Source of the DNA: Clostridium cavendishii DSM 21758
Lineage (GTDB): Bacteria > Bacillota > Clostridia > Clostridiales > Clostridiaceae
Length of the DNA: 64,000 nucleotides
Reading direction: 5' to 3'
NCBI RefSeq assembly: GCF_900141845.1
Contig: NZ_FQZB01000013.1
Span: 1-64,000, forward strand
A program made the position numbers and the translations under genes. Below, piece by piece: positions 26,524 through 35,853 of the stretch; position 1 is the stretch's first letter; each line of letters starts with the position of its first letter. Under the pieces are notes generated by a model that did not search any database, had not been told where the DNA came from, and was given only the letters and a program-made list of their open reading frames with translations.

Positions 26524-27975
26524 CTATTTTTCTGTTTTTTTTGCATCATTCCATAAAGAATCCATTTCCTCTAGCGTCATGTCTTTTAAATTTCTATTTT
26601 CTTCCTTAGCTTTGTTCTCAATATATTCAAATCTTTTTAGGAATTTATCTGAACTTTTATTAAGAGCTAATTCACTATTAACCTTAAGAAATCTAGCAAC
26701 GTTAACACATGAAAATAGTAAATCACCTATCTCATCTTCTATCATTGCCCTATTTTCTCCATTGTATACATCTTTTACTTCATTTAATTCTTCTTTTACT
26801 TTTTCCATAACATCTTCTACATTATCCCAATCAAAACCAACCTTTTTGGCTTTATTTTGCAGCTTATATGCTCTCACCAAAGCTGGAAAAGCATTTGCTA
26901 TAGAATTCATTTCATCTGTTATAGTATACAAACCTTTCTCTTTTTTCTTTATCTCATCCCAATTTACAAGTACTTCTGAACTTGTATCTGCCTTTATATC
27001 CCCAAAAACATGTGGATGTCTTGTTATCATCTTATTACTTATTCCATCTATTATGTCGCTTAAATTGAAATATCCGTCTTCTTTAGCTATAGTTGCATGA
27101 AGAACAATTTGTAATAATACATCTCCAAGTTCTTCTATCAAACCTGCATCATCTTTCTTTTCTATTGCATCTATAACTTCATAGCACTCTTCCATAAGAC
27201 ATTCTCTCAAACTCTCATGAGTTTGTTCTCTGTCCCAAGGACAACCATTTTCACTTCTCAATGTCTCTACTATATTCACAAAGTCATAAAAATCTTTTTT
27301 ATTATTTTCACATTTAGGAATATAAATGGATGTTAGATAATCTATATCTTCTTGCCAATCTAATTCATAAATAGGAATTTTTCTTACTACCTCTTGATCT
27401 TTAACTCCTGCTGCTCTCACATAATAAATTTCAGTATCATCATTATAGTATTCTAGAAGCTTCAATTTAACCTCTGAAGCTATAAAGTTATTATATACTT
27501 GAGTTATTATAGTGCCTATTCTTCTATCTAAAATTTGATTCTCCATATCAAAAGCATCTATTATTTTAACGCCTTCTATAGGGTCTACCTCTAGTGCTTC
27601 AACCATGGCATCTACAAAGCTTACCGCTGGCAAAATCTTATACTCTATATTATTTTTATCACAAAGTTCTATTAGATTCACTACAGATTTTTCTGCAACT
27701 AATGGATGCCCAGGAACTGCAAAAACTAAATCTTTTTCTGACTTTGCCTTAACTAAAATATCCTCTGCTATCTTTTTATAAACTTCATCAAAACTATCTG
27801 AAGTTTCATAAGCATAGTCATAAGTACTAAAGTTTATACCTTCTTCTTTTAAAAACTCTACTGTTGGATGCTTTTCAGTTCTTAAATATATATTATCATT
27901 ACTTTTTAATTCTTTAAAAGCTCCAATAGTTAAAGCTTCTGGTGCTCCTGGTCCTAGTCCTATTATCTTAAGCAT
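26524..27975 (-). CDS. mazG: YabN: tetrapyrrole methylase-like plus MazG pyrophosphohydrolase
   Basis: 483-residue two-domain protein. The N-terminal half (1-215) is a SAM-dependent methylase fold (IIGLGPGAPEALT, VFAVPGHPLVAE). The C-terminal half is MazG: CPWDREQTHESLRECLMEE, the metal-binding EECYEVIDAI and EELGDVLLQ, and a second, degenerate MazG repeat (EEELNEVKD, DEIGDLLFS). It hydrolyses nucleoside triphosphates; the role of the methylase part is unknown. Same fusion as YabN of B. subtilis, and in its usual place between spoVB and hup. Confidence 0.95.
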   Translation of the reverse strand: MLKIIGLGPGAPEALTIGAFKELKSNDNIYLRTEKHPTVEFLKEEGINFSTYDYAYETSDSFDEVYKKIAEDILVKAKSEKDLVFAVPGHPLVAEKSVVNLIELCDKNNIEYKILPAVSFVDAMVEALEVDPIEGVKIIDAFDMENQILDRRIGTIITQVYNNFIASEVKLKLLEYYNDDTEIYYVRAAGVKDQEVVRKIPIYELDWQEDIDYLTSIYIPKCENNKKDFYDFVNIVETLRSENGCPWDREQTHESLRECLMEECYEVIDAIEKKDDAGLIEELGDVLLQIVLHATIAKEDGYFNLSDIIDGISNKMITRHPHVFGDIKADTSSEVLVNWDEIKKKEKGLYTITDEMNSIANAFPALVRAYKLQNKAKKVGFDWDNVEDVMEKVKEELNEVKDVYNGENRAMIEDEIGDLLFSCVNVARFLKVNSELALNKSSDKFLKRFEYIENKAKEENRNLKDMTLEEMDSLWNDAKKTEK

Positions 27976-27997
27976 TTTACACTCTCCTTCAGATATT

Positions 27998-29542
27998 TTA
28001 TGATTTTTTTGGTCTTTTTAATCTGTCTTTAATTTCTCCATAACTAAAAACACCTAATATTACAATTAACAATATATATATAATAATACCACAAAATATA
28101 GAAATCAAGGTTGCAAACCCATTACTTTGATACATTGAAAACAACTTATAATAAACTACAAGAACTATATTTATCATAACCAAAGCCCCCAAAGCTGGTT
28201 TAATCAATGCATCCTTATAATTTATCGAAACCATAAGTTCTTTATGAAGACAAATTATATTCAATATGGATGCTACAACATACCCTCCTACCGTTGCTAC
28301 AACTGCACCATAAACATTTAAAGTCGGTATAGGTACAAGTATTAGCGTTAATATTATCTTAACAATACAGCCTATTACAAGGTTTATTACGGGTCTAATG
28401 TAATGTCCTATAGCTTGTAATATAGCAGTTGTAGTTTGAGCCATTATTATAAACGGTATACTTATTGATAAATACTTTAATATAGTATACCCTTCATACC
28501 TACCCGGAAATATAAGCTTCATAACAGGTTCTGCCATAAAGTATAGACCTAAAAAACAAGGTATTGCTATAACAAATGAAAACTTCATTGCTGAATCAAT
28601 CTTTCTTTCTAATTCTATTTTATCCTTCAAAATAAACTTTTCAGCTATTATTGGTATTAATGATATACTAAGTGCCATTGATAAAGTCAGTGGGATGTTA
28701 GTTAAAACCGTTGCTTTACCTGTTAATTGGGCATATAATATCGTAGAATCTTTTGCACTGAATCCAGCCTGTAGAAGCTTTTGTGGCACTAATATAGAGT
28801 CTATTAAACTCATAACCGCTCCAACTGTAGCTCCTAATGATATAGGTATTGCAACCCTTAAAATTTCATCCATTATTTTAGGATTACTTTTAACCTTCTT
28901 TATTCCATATGCTTGTCTTACTTTTAAATATTTAAACAATAAATATATACCACCTAAAAAGCCTCCTGCTGCTGCACCAAAAGCAGCTCCTCCTGCTGCA
29001 TACTCTATTCCATAAGGAAGAAGTAAGAATGCAAGTCCAACCCCCACTACAACCCTTCCTATTTGTTCTATAACTTGAGATATAGCTGATGGGGTCATAT
29101 TCTGTAATCCCTGAAAAAAGCCTCTAATAGCTGTCATTATAGCTATCAAAATAGGTGCTAGACATATTCCTAATAAAGAGTAATAAGCTTTTGGATCCCA
29201 CTTTAAAAAACTTATTATAGGTTTTGCAAACCCACCTAACATTATAGTCATGCCTGTCCCTAAAATTAACATTATAATAAGTGATGCTCTCATAACCATA
29301 AAGGACTCTTCTGACTTGCCAGTAGCATTTTTTTCAGAAACTATTTTTGAAACCGCCATTGGTATTCCTGATGCTAAGGCTATAAAAAACATATATAGAG
29401 GATATGACATTTGGTAATATCCTACCCCTTCATCACCTATTAACATAATCAATGGCCATCTAAAAAATATACCTAAAAATCTAGTTAATATACCTGCTAC
29501 ACCTAATATTAAACTACCCTTTATAAGTGATTGTTTTTTCAC
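27998..29542 (-). CDS. spoVB: stage V sporulation protein B, MOP-family flippase
   Basis: 514-residue multispanning protein with about 14 hydrophobic segments, starting KKQSLIKGSLILGVAGILTR as in SpoVB/MurJ-like polysaccharide exporters. SpoVB is needed for spore cortex peptidoglycan, probably as a lipid II-type flippase. I choose the GTG at 29542: GGAGGTG lies 8 bases upstream, and the longer TTG start would lie inside that RBS. The RBS can pair with an ACCTCCAA 33 bases upstream, forming a possible translation-blocking hairpin. The gene is 22 bases from mazG. Confidence 0.93.
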   Translation of the reverse strand: MKKQSLIKGSLILGVAGILTRFLGIFFRWPLIMLIGDEGVGYYQMSYPLYMFFIALASGIPMAVSKIVSEKNATGKSEESFMVMRASLIIMLILGTGMTIMLGGFAKPIISFLKWDPKAYYSLLGICLAPILIAIMTAIRGFFQGLQNMTPSAISQVIEQIGRVVVGVGLAFLLLPYGIEYAAGGAAFGAAAGGFLGGIYLLFKYLKVRQAYGIKKVKSNPKIMDEILRVAIPISLGATVGAVMSLIDSILVPQKLLQAGFSAKDSTILYAQLTGKATVLTNIPLTLSMALSISLIPIIAEKFILKDKIELERKIDSAMKFSFVIAIPCFLGLYFMAEPVMKLIFPGRYEGYTILKYLSISIPFIIMAQTTTAILQAIGHYIRPVINLVIGCIVKIILTLILVPIPTLNVYGAVVATVGGYVVASILNIICLHKELMVSINYKDALIKPALGALVMINIVLVVYYKLFSMYQSNGFATLISIFCGIIIYILLIVILGVFSYGEIKDRLKRPKKS

Positions 29543-29544
29543 TG

Positions 29545-29602
29545 TAAACACCTCCAAATTACTTAATAACTATTAATTATTATTGTAAAGTTGGAGGTAT
29601 TA
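29545..29602 (-). promoter_or_regulatory. RBS-sequestering hairpin of spoVB
   Basis: In the minus-strand mRNA, ACCTCCAA (29591-29598) is exactly complementary to TTGGAGGT (29550-29557), which contains the spoVB Shine-Dalgarno. Inner pairs TTAC/GTAA and AATAA/TTATT can extend the stem. Folding would hide the RBS; the effect on translation is inferred. Confidence 0.5.
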
Positions 29603-29682
29603 TACATATTTTTTTAAAAATTATGAATATATTTTATTTATGTTGTCAATAATCTAAAGGGTTTAGATGTATTGGTGCTAGT

Positions 29683-30237
29683 TTATTGTTCCATTTGTTT
29701 GCCTAAAAATGATGCTGCTGTTTCAGCAAGCTTCATTTCAAGCTCCCCAAAAATCTCTCCAGATTGCTTTGATAGAATTATAACTGCACCAATTGCATCG
29801 CCTTCAGCTATTATAGGAGCAATAACTTGACATGAATATTTATTTTCTACGTCTTCTTCTCCATATAATGAAACAACTTTTCTTTCACCTGTTCCTAATA
29901 AAACAGATTTTCTTTCATCCATAATAGTATCTAACTCATTAGTAACTTTCTTTTCTAAAAAATCCTTTTTACTAACTCCACTAGCTGCTATAAATGCATC
30001 TTTATCTGCAACTAATACTATATGTCCGATAGATTGTTGTAAAGATTCAGCATACTCTTTTGCAAAGTCTGTAAGTTCTCCTATTGGAGAATATTTCTTT
30101 AGTATCACTCCACCTTCTCTATCTGTAAAAATTTCTAAAGGATCTCCTTCTCTTATTCTTAGAGTCCTCCTAATTTCTTTTGGTATTACAACTCTTCCTA
30201 AGTCATCAATTCTTCTAACAATACCTGTAGCTTTCAT
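29683..30237 (-). CDS. spoVT: stage V sporulation protein T, AbrB-family regulator
   Basis: 184 residues. The N-terminal AbrB-type swapped-hairpin DNA-binding domain (MKATGIVRRIDDLGRVVIPK, EIRRTLRIREGDPLEIF, 1-50) is followed by a GAF-like domain (about 56-180). SpoVT tunes sigma-G-dependent genes in the forespore. RBS AAGGAGGAACG. A sigma-G-like promoter (TGTATA, 17 bases, AATAATA) is visible about 50-80 bases upstream. It stands between prsA and spoVB, as in other clostridia. Confidence 0.97.
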   Translation of the reverse strand: MKATGIVRRIDDLGRVVIPKEIRRTLRIREGDPLEIFTDREGGVILKKYSPIGELTDFAKEYAESLQQSIGHIVLVADKDAFIAASGVSKKDFLEKKVTNELDTIMDERKSVLLGTGERKVVSLYGEEDVENKYSCQVIAPIIAEGDAIGAVIILSKQSGEIFGELEMKLAETAASFLGKQMEQ

Positions 30238-30285
30238 CAGTCGTTCCTCCTTAAAGATTTAATTTCACTTGTCTTATTACATTCA

Positions 30286-30315
30286 TATTATTTTTCAGTT
30301 TTGAAATTTTATACA
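30286..30315 (-). promoter_or_regulatory. possible sigma-G-type promoter of spoVT
   Basis: Minus strand TGTATA (30310-30315), 17 bases, AATAATA (30286-30292). One mismatch in each box against the forespore consensus TGMATA / CATANTA. Assignment also draws on spoVT being sigma-G dependent in B. subtilis. Confidence 0.35.
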
Positions 30316-30371
30316 CAGAATTGGTTATATTTATATAAGATTATTTTTTTGAATTTATGAATAAAAAATAA

Positions 30372-30438
30372 AAAAGTATTATCTTATTTACTTTTTTACT
30401 TTTTAAAATTATATTCACAAAAGTATTATCTTATTTAC
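30372..30438. repeat. 20-bp direct repeat pair
   Basis: The 20-mer AAAAGTATTATCTTATTTAC occurs at 30372-30391 and again at 30419-30438, 47 bases apart, between the prsA terminator and spoVT. It could be paired regulator sites or a small duplication. Confidence 0.8.
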
Positions 30439-30451
30439 CTATATAAAAATA

Positions 30452-30496
30452 CAAAAAAAGGATATTGAATAAATATTAATTCATTCAATATCCTTA
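30452..30496 (-). terminator. terminator of prsA
   Basis: AAGGATATTGAAT and ATTCAATATCCTT, 13-bp stem, followed by TTTTTTTGT on the minus strand. Confidence 0.9.
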
Positions 30497-30503
30497 ATTT
30501 AAA

Positions 30504-31469
30504 TTATTTTATTTTATCCTCGTAAACTTCAACCTTTAATTCTTTTTTCCAAGTTTCAAGCTTTTTAGTTGTTTCTTCTTGTTCCTTTTGTTTTAATAAG
30601 TTTTGTTTAATACTATCCTTAACGTTAGCAACTTTTATTAAATGCCATCCAAATTGAGATTTTACCGGACCAGATACTTCTCCTTCTTTTAACTTCTTAG
30701 CAGCAGCCATAAAGTCTTTATCCATTTTATCCGTACTAAATGGTACAAAGCCTAAACTTCCACCAGTGTTCTTAGTTCCATCAGTTCCGTATTTAGCAGC
30801 TAAGTCTTCAAATTTAGCTCCCTTATCATATTCCTCTTTTATTTTTTTTATTTCATCTTCAGTTGGTACTACTATATGATATATTGTAGCACCTGGATCT
30901 TTTGTGTATTGTTCTTTATTTGTTTCATAATATTTATCCACTTCTGCATCAGTAACTTTTAAATCTTTTCCTATATATTCTTGTAATTTTTGTTGAATAT
31001 ATTGATTCTTCATATATTCCTTAAATGTATCCATAGTCATTCCATTAGTTTTTAAAGCTTCTTCTAGCTTCTTATCATCATTTCCATAAGCAGTTTTAAC
31101 TTGCTTTATTCTCTCATCTACAAACTTATCCGCATCAGCTTTATCTTGACCTACTTTAAGTTTTGCAGCTTCTTTAATCACTACCTTTTCATTAACCATA
31201 CCATCTAATATATCTTTTCTTTGCTTTGCTAATGCATCTTTAGCTTCTTGATTTTGGTCATACTTATCACCATATTGACTTTTCATCTGTTCTATAAGTG
31301 GTTTCATCTTATCATCTACTTCGCCTAAAGTTATTTTGTCCCCATCAACCTTTGCTACTGTTGTTTTTCTTACTGCCTCTGGTGTCTTTTGTATCATATC
31401 ACAACCGAAAACAGAGAACATAAGAACTCCTGCTATAGCAGTTACAACTACTTTCTTAACATTTTTCAT
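30504..31469 (-). CDS. prsA: foldase lipoprotein PrsA, parvulin type
   Basis: 321-residue exported lipoprotein with lipobox VFGC (Cys 23). A SurA-like N-terminal helical part (about 35-180) precedes a parvulin PPIase domain (about 190-290) with ATIYHIVVP, KFEDLAAKYGTD, GGSLGFVP and FGWHLIKV, and a charged C-terminal helix. It helps secreted proteins fold at the membrane-wall interface. RBS AGGGAAAGAG. Situated between mfd and spoVT; it has its own terminator. Confidence 0.94.
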   Translation of the reverse strand: MKNVKKVVVTAIAGVLMFSVFGCDMIQKTPEAVRKTTVAKVDGDKITLGEVDDKMKPLIEQMKSQYGDKYDQNQEAKDALAKQRKDILDGMVNEKVVIKEAAKLKVGQDKADADKFVDERIKQVKTAYGNDDKKLEEALKTNGMTMDTFKEYMKNQYIQQKLQEYIGKDLKVTDAEVDKYYETNKEQYTKDPGATIYHIVVPTEDEIKKIKEEYDKGAKFEDLAAKYGTDGTKNTGGSLGFVPFSTDKMDKDFMAAAKKLKEGEVSGPVKSQFGWHLIKVANVKDSIKQNLLKQKEQEETTKKLETWKKELKVEVYEDKIK

Positions 31470-31575
31470 CTCTTTCCCTCATTTCTTTTATTTAACATAT
31501 TATAAGATTACAGCTAATATTTAGTATATCAATTTATTATACAGAATTCAATTTACAATTTGTAAATTATTTAAG

Positions 31576-34500
31576 TTATGTTAACTCATCTAAAAACTTT
31601 TTAAATACTTCTAGAAGTTCCTCAGACCTTGTGTCCCTCATTCTATAAGCAAAGTATGGTTTATCTCCAAACTTAAAAACTATATTGTTTTTATATTCTT
31701 CTAATAATCTTTTAAATATAACTTTATCTGTTCTCTCTCTACTTTGAAATTTAAATACTATTTGCCCATTCATCTCTTTTACTTCTTCTATATTTAAGAG
31801 CCTACACTTACTCTTAATATACGCAATATCCATCAAATTATATACTGGCCTTGGTATAATAGAAAATCTATCTTCTAATTCATCCTTTACTTCCATGTAG
31901 TCCTTTATATTTTCTATTGCAGCTATTTTCTTATACACTTCTATCTTTTGAGTTTCGTCTTCTATAAAATCAGTATCTATAAAAGCATCCGCCTTTATAT
32001 CTATAGTTGTTTCTACAGGCTCTTGCTCTATTTCACCCTTTATAAGCTTTACTGTATCCTCTAACATTCTACAATATAAATCATATCCAACAGAAGCCAT
32101 ATGACCATGCTGGGCTGACCCCATCATATTTCCAGCTCCTCTTATTTCTAAATCTCTCATAGCTATCTTAAATCCCGAACCAAGTTCAGTGAAGTCCTTA
32201 AGTGCCTTTAACCTCTTCTCTGCTATCTCTGTAAGTACTTTATCCTTTTGATATATGAAATATGCATAGGCTATTTTATTACCTCTACCAACCCTACCTC
32301 TTAACTGATAAAGTTGAGATAATCCCATCTTATCCGCATCATATATTATCATAGTATTAACATTTTGTATGTCTATACCTGTTTCTATTATAGTTGTGCA
32401 CAGTAAAATATCCGCTTCTTTATTCATAAAAGCTATCATTTCAGTTTCTAATTGTCTTTCTGTCATTTGTCCGTGAGCTACAGTTATCTTACATTCAGGA
32501 ACTAAATTTTGTAAAAAACTAGCCATTCCTTGTATATGTTCTACTCTATTATAAACAAAGAACACTTGCCCACCTCTATTTTTCTCTCTAAGTATGGCAT
32601 CCCTAATAAGTTGTTCATTTTGTTCTACAACATAAGTTTGAATTGGATACCTCTCCTCTGGAGGTGTTTCTATAACCGATATGTCACGAACTCCAGTTAA
32701 AGACATATGAAGTGTTCTTGGGATAGGTGTAGCACTCAAAGTTAAAACATCTACATTCTTTTTTATATTTTTTATTTTTTCTTTTTGAGTTACCCCAAAA
32801 CGTTGTTCTTCATCTACTATTAAAAGACCTAAATCCTTAAATTGAATATCCTTAGAAACTAATCTATGTGTTCCTATAAGTATGTCTACATTCCCTTCCT
32901 TGACAGCCTTTAACGTTTCCTTTTGCTGTTTTGTAGTCCTAAATCTACTTATCATATCTATAGCAACTGGAAAATCAGAAAACCTTTTTTTGAAGTTTTT
33001 ATAATGCTGATCAGCTAAAATTGTAGTAGGAACTAAAAAAGCTACCTGCTTGCCATCCATTACAGCCTTAAATGCAGCTCTTACAGCAACTTCAGTTTTA
33101 CCATACCCTACATCTCCACAAAGCAACCTATCCATAGCCTTATTTGATTCCATATCCTTTTTAATTTCTTCTAGCGAACTTAATTGGTCTGGTGTTTCTT
33201 CAAATGGAAATTCATCCTCAAATTGTTTCTGCCATTCTGTATCCTTTGAAAATTTATGCCCTTTAAGTGTACTTCTTGCCGCATATAATTTAACTAAGTC
33301 CTCTGCGATTTCATTTATAGAACTTCTAACCTTTGCCTTTGCTTTCTGCCATTCAGTTCCACCAAGTTTATTAACCTTTGGTGCCTTTCCCTCAGAACCT
33401 ATATATTTTTGTACTAAATCTAACTGATCTACAGGAACATAAAGCTTATCACCTTTAGAATACTCAATATCTAAATAATCTCTTTTATGACCTTCTACCT
33501 CTATTTGTTTAATTCCCTTATATACACCTATACCATTATTTACATGAACAACATAATCACCTTGCTTTAATTCTGCAAAGCTTTTTATTTTTGAAACACC
33601 TTTTTGTTTGTTCTGCTTTTTAGAAATTTTTCTTTTTGCTTCTCCAAAAACCTCTTTATCTGATATTACACAAAGTTTAAGATCTGGGTACTCATATCCT
33701 TTCAATTGGTTTCCAAAGGTTATAACTACCTCTCCAAACTCTATATTATCAACTTTGTCCCTATAATTGCTTTCTACACCCCTATCTCTCAGCGTATCAA
33801 CCAATCTTTCCCCTCTCGGCCTTGTACCTGAAAGTATTAATGTTTTATATCCTTTAGATTTCTTGCTTTTGATATCATCTATTAATAGTTCTAGCTGCCC
33901 ATGATAATTATTACTAGTCGTTTGATAGAAATTATACTGTTTAATATCACCCAAAAAATCATTATTTTTCTCAAAGCTATTTAATGTAATGACATCCACA
34001 AGTTCAAACCCCGCTCTGATTCTATCCAAGCTAATAACTAATTCTCCTTGCGAAGGCAGTATATTACCTCTTTGTAAGAATGCAGAATAATTCTCTTCAA
34101 ATTCATATACTACGCTTTCAAGTTTACCTTTACATCTTTGTGTATCATCAACTACTACAAGAAAATCTTTAACATAGTCAAAAAAGGTAGCTGGTTTATC
34201 AAAAAAATAATTAATATAACTATCTATAGTTTCAAAACTCCAGCTTTCTTTTATAGCCTCTATATTCTTATTTACTGTTTCATTAATCTTAACTATGCGT
34301 TCCTTGTCATTTGAAGATTTCATTATCTCTTCAAGTTCTTTTTGCATCTTATTTATAGCTTTATTTATAGCTTCATCGCTTAAGATAATCTCTTTAGCAG
34401 GAAATATTTCTATACTTTTAACCTTATCTATACTTCTTTGAGATTCAACATTAAAGCTTCTTATTGAATCTATCTCATCTCCGAAGAGTTCAATTCTAAA

Positions 34501-35073
34501 AGGATGTGATGTATGAGGAGGAAACACATCTAGTATCCCCCCCCTTAAAGAAAATTCCCCTTTTCCTTCGACTACTTCCATTCTTTCATATCCACACTCT
34601 ACTAGTTTTTTACTAAGCTCTCTAAGATCAATCTCTTTTCCTACTTTTAAAGAAAAGCTGTGACTTTTATATAACTCTATTGGAGTATATATAGTTGAAA
34701 ATGCCTCTATAGAAGTTACTATTACCTTTCTTCTTGAGTTTAACATTTCCTTTATTACTTTTAGCCTAGCCCACCTTAAGTCTCCAGATATAGCATCTAT
34801 ATTATAAAATACCACTTCTTTAGTAGGAAAATAATACACATCTGTCATATATAAATTTAAGTCTTCATAAATATTTCTAGCTTCTACATCACTATGAGTA
34901 ACTATAACTATAGACTTTTCTTGTTTTTCATATATAGCATTAATAAAATAACTTTTACCTGATTCTGAAAGTCCTAATATTCCAACAGGCAATTCTCTAT
35001 CTTGTATGTTTTCAATAACTTGCTTAAATTTCAAATCCTCTTTTAGTGGATTAATTAATCCTTCAAGTCTCAT
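31576..35073 (-). CDS. mfd: transcription-repair coupling factor
   Basis: 1165-residue ATP-dependent DNA translocase that displaces stalled RNA polymerase and recruits UvrA. Domains: UvrB-like N-terminal module (1-330), RNA polymerase interaction domain (YVVHVNNGIGVYKGI near 500), RecG-like helicase core with Walker A GDVGYGKTEVA (near 645), DEEQ box (IVDEEQRFG) and motif VI QLRGRVGRG, TRG motif, and a C-terminal TRCF domain. The ATG at 35073 is supported by AAGGGTGTGG upstream; a GTG four codons earlier overlaps that RBS. It follows pth after about 90 bases, the usual pth-mfd order. Confidence 0.97.
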   Translation of the reverse strand: MRLEGLINPLKEDLKFKQVIENIQDRELPVGILGLSESGKSYFINAIYEKQEKSIVIVTHSDVEARNIYEDLNLYMTDVYYFPTKEVVFYNIDAISGDLRWARLKVIKEMLNSRRKVIVTSIEAFSTIYTPIELYKSHSFSLKVGKEIDLRELSKKLVECGYERMEVVEGKGEFSLRGGILDVFPPHTSHPFRIELFGDEIDSIRSFNVESQRSIDKVKSIEIFPAKEIILSDEAINKAINKMQKELEEIMKSSNDKERIVKINETVNKNIEAIKESWSFETIDSYINYFFDKPATFFDYVKDFLVVVDDTQRCKGKLESVVYEFEENYSAFLQRGNILPSQGELVISLDRIRAGFELVDVITLNSFEKNNDFLGDIKQYNFYQTTSNNYHGQLELLIDDIKSKKSKGYKTLILSGTRPRGERLVDTLRDRGVESNYRDKVDNIEFGEVVITFGNQLKGYEYPDLKLCVISDKEVFGEAKRKISKKQNKQKGVSKIKSFAELKQGDYVVHVNNGIGVYKGIKQIEVEGHKRDYLDIEYSKGDKLYVPVDQLDLVQKYIGSEGKAPKVNKLGGTEWQKAKAKVRSSINEIAEDLVKLYAARSTLKGHKFSKDTEWQKQFEDEFPFEETPDQLSSLEEIKKDMESNKAMDRLLCGDVGYGKTEVAVRAAFKAVMDGKQVAFLVPTTILADQHYKNFKKRFSDFPVAIDMISRFRTTKQQKETLKAVKEGNVDILIGTHRLVSKDIQFKDLGLLIVDEEQRFGVTQKEKIKNIKKNVDVLTLSATPIPRTLHMSLTGVRDISVIETPPEERYPIQTYVVEQNEQLIRDAILREKNRGGQVFFVYNRVEHIQGMASFLQNLVPECKITVAHGQMTERQLETEMIAFMNKEADILLCTTIIETGIDIQNVNTMIIYDADKMGLSQLYQLRGRVGRGNKIAYAYFIYQKDKVLTEIAEKRLKALKDFTELGSGFKIAMRDLEIRGAGNMMGSAQHGHMASVGYDLYCRMLEDTVKLIKGEIEQEPVETTIDIKADAFIDTDFIEDETQKIEVYKKIAAIENIKDYMEVKDELEDRFSIIPRPVYNLMDIAYIKSKCRLLNIEEVKEMNGQIVFKFQSRERTDKVIFKRLLEEYKNNIVFKFGDKPYFAYRMRDTRSEELLEVFKKFLDELT

Positions 35074-35117
35074 ACAATTCCACACCCTTTCTAACTAAAA
35101 AGCTTAGATATACGAAG

Positions 35118-35149
35118 AAAATAATAGACACCTACTTGGTCTATTATCT
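35118..35149 (-). terminator. hairpin between pth and mfd
   Basis: ATAATAGAC and GTCTATTAT pair (9 bp), followed by TTTCTTCG on the minus strand. Likely a partial terminator after pth. Confidence 0.6.
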
Positions 35150-35160
35150 TTGAATATATA

Positions 35161-35727
35161 CTAATTCGCTGAAAATCCATTGAATTTATTCATTGCACTT
35201 TGAAGTTCTTCTTTTATTATAACTTCTATAGCATCTACTGAAGCCTTAATAGATTTCTCTAGAATTTCATTTTCTTCCTTTGTGAATTTTCCAAGAACAT
35301 GAGATACCAAATCATGCTCTGGAGCACCAACTCCAACCTTTATCCTTGGGAAAACATCACTGTTTAAATTTGAAATAATACTCTTTATTCCATTATGACC
35401 TCCAGCACTTCCCTTTGCTCTTATCCTAAGCTTACCAACGTCTAAACTTATGTCATCATATATTATAATAATCTCTTCATTTTCTATTTTATAAAAGTTC
35501 TTTATTTCCCTTATACTTTCTCCGGAAAGATTCATATATGTTGTAGGTTTTAAAAGTATAACCTTTTCACCACCTATATACCCATCGCCGTACACACCTT
35601 TAAATTTTTCCCTATTTATATCAATATTATACTTGCTAGCTAAATAATCTATTACTTCAAAACCTATATTATGTCTAGTATTTTCATACTCTTTCCCTGG
35701 ATTACCAAGTCCTACTATTAAAAACAT
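35161..35727 (-). CDS. pth: peptidyl-tRNA hydrolase
   Basis: 188-residue esterase releasing peptides from prematurely dissociated peptidyl-tRNA. Starts MFLIVGLGNPGKEYENTRHN, containing the conserved Asn10 and catalytic His20. KPTTYMNLSGES, DDISLDVGKLRIRAKGSAGGHNGIKS and the Asp near residue 93 complete the site. RBS GGAGGG is 6 bases upstream of the ATG. Confidence 0.97.
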   Translation of the reverse strand: MFLIVGLGNPGKEYENTRHNIGFEVIDYLASKYNIDINREKFKGVYGDGYIGGEKVILLKPTTYMNLSGESIREIKNFYKIENEEIIIIYDDISLDVGKLRIRAKGSAGGHNGIKSIISNLNSDVFPRIKVGVGAPEHDLVSHVLGKFTKEENEILEKSIKASVDAIEVIIKEELQSAMNKFNGFSAN

Positions 35728-35816
35728 TATCCGCCCTCCATTTTAGTAATAAAAATCTAATTTTAATTATATCATATATGTTTAATTATAGTTATTACAA
35801 GTACCTTACAAATAAT

Positions 35817-35853
35817 AAAAATTTACCTGTCATTATAACAGGTAAATTTTTAT
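35817..35853 (-). terminator. terminator of the htrA-like gene
   Basis: ATTTACCTGT and ACAGGTAAAT form a 10-bp stem, with TTTTTATT on either side; it overlaps the stop codon of the htrA-like gene. Confidence 0.85.

Noticed and set aside
26579..27100. 173-codon plus-strand open frame opposite mazG
   Set aside because: Ser/Leu/Phe-rich antisense shadow of a conserved coding sequence.
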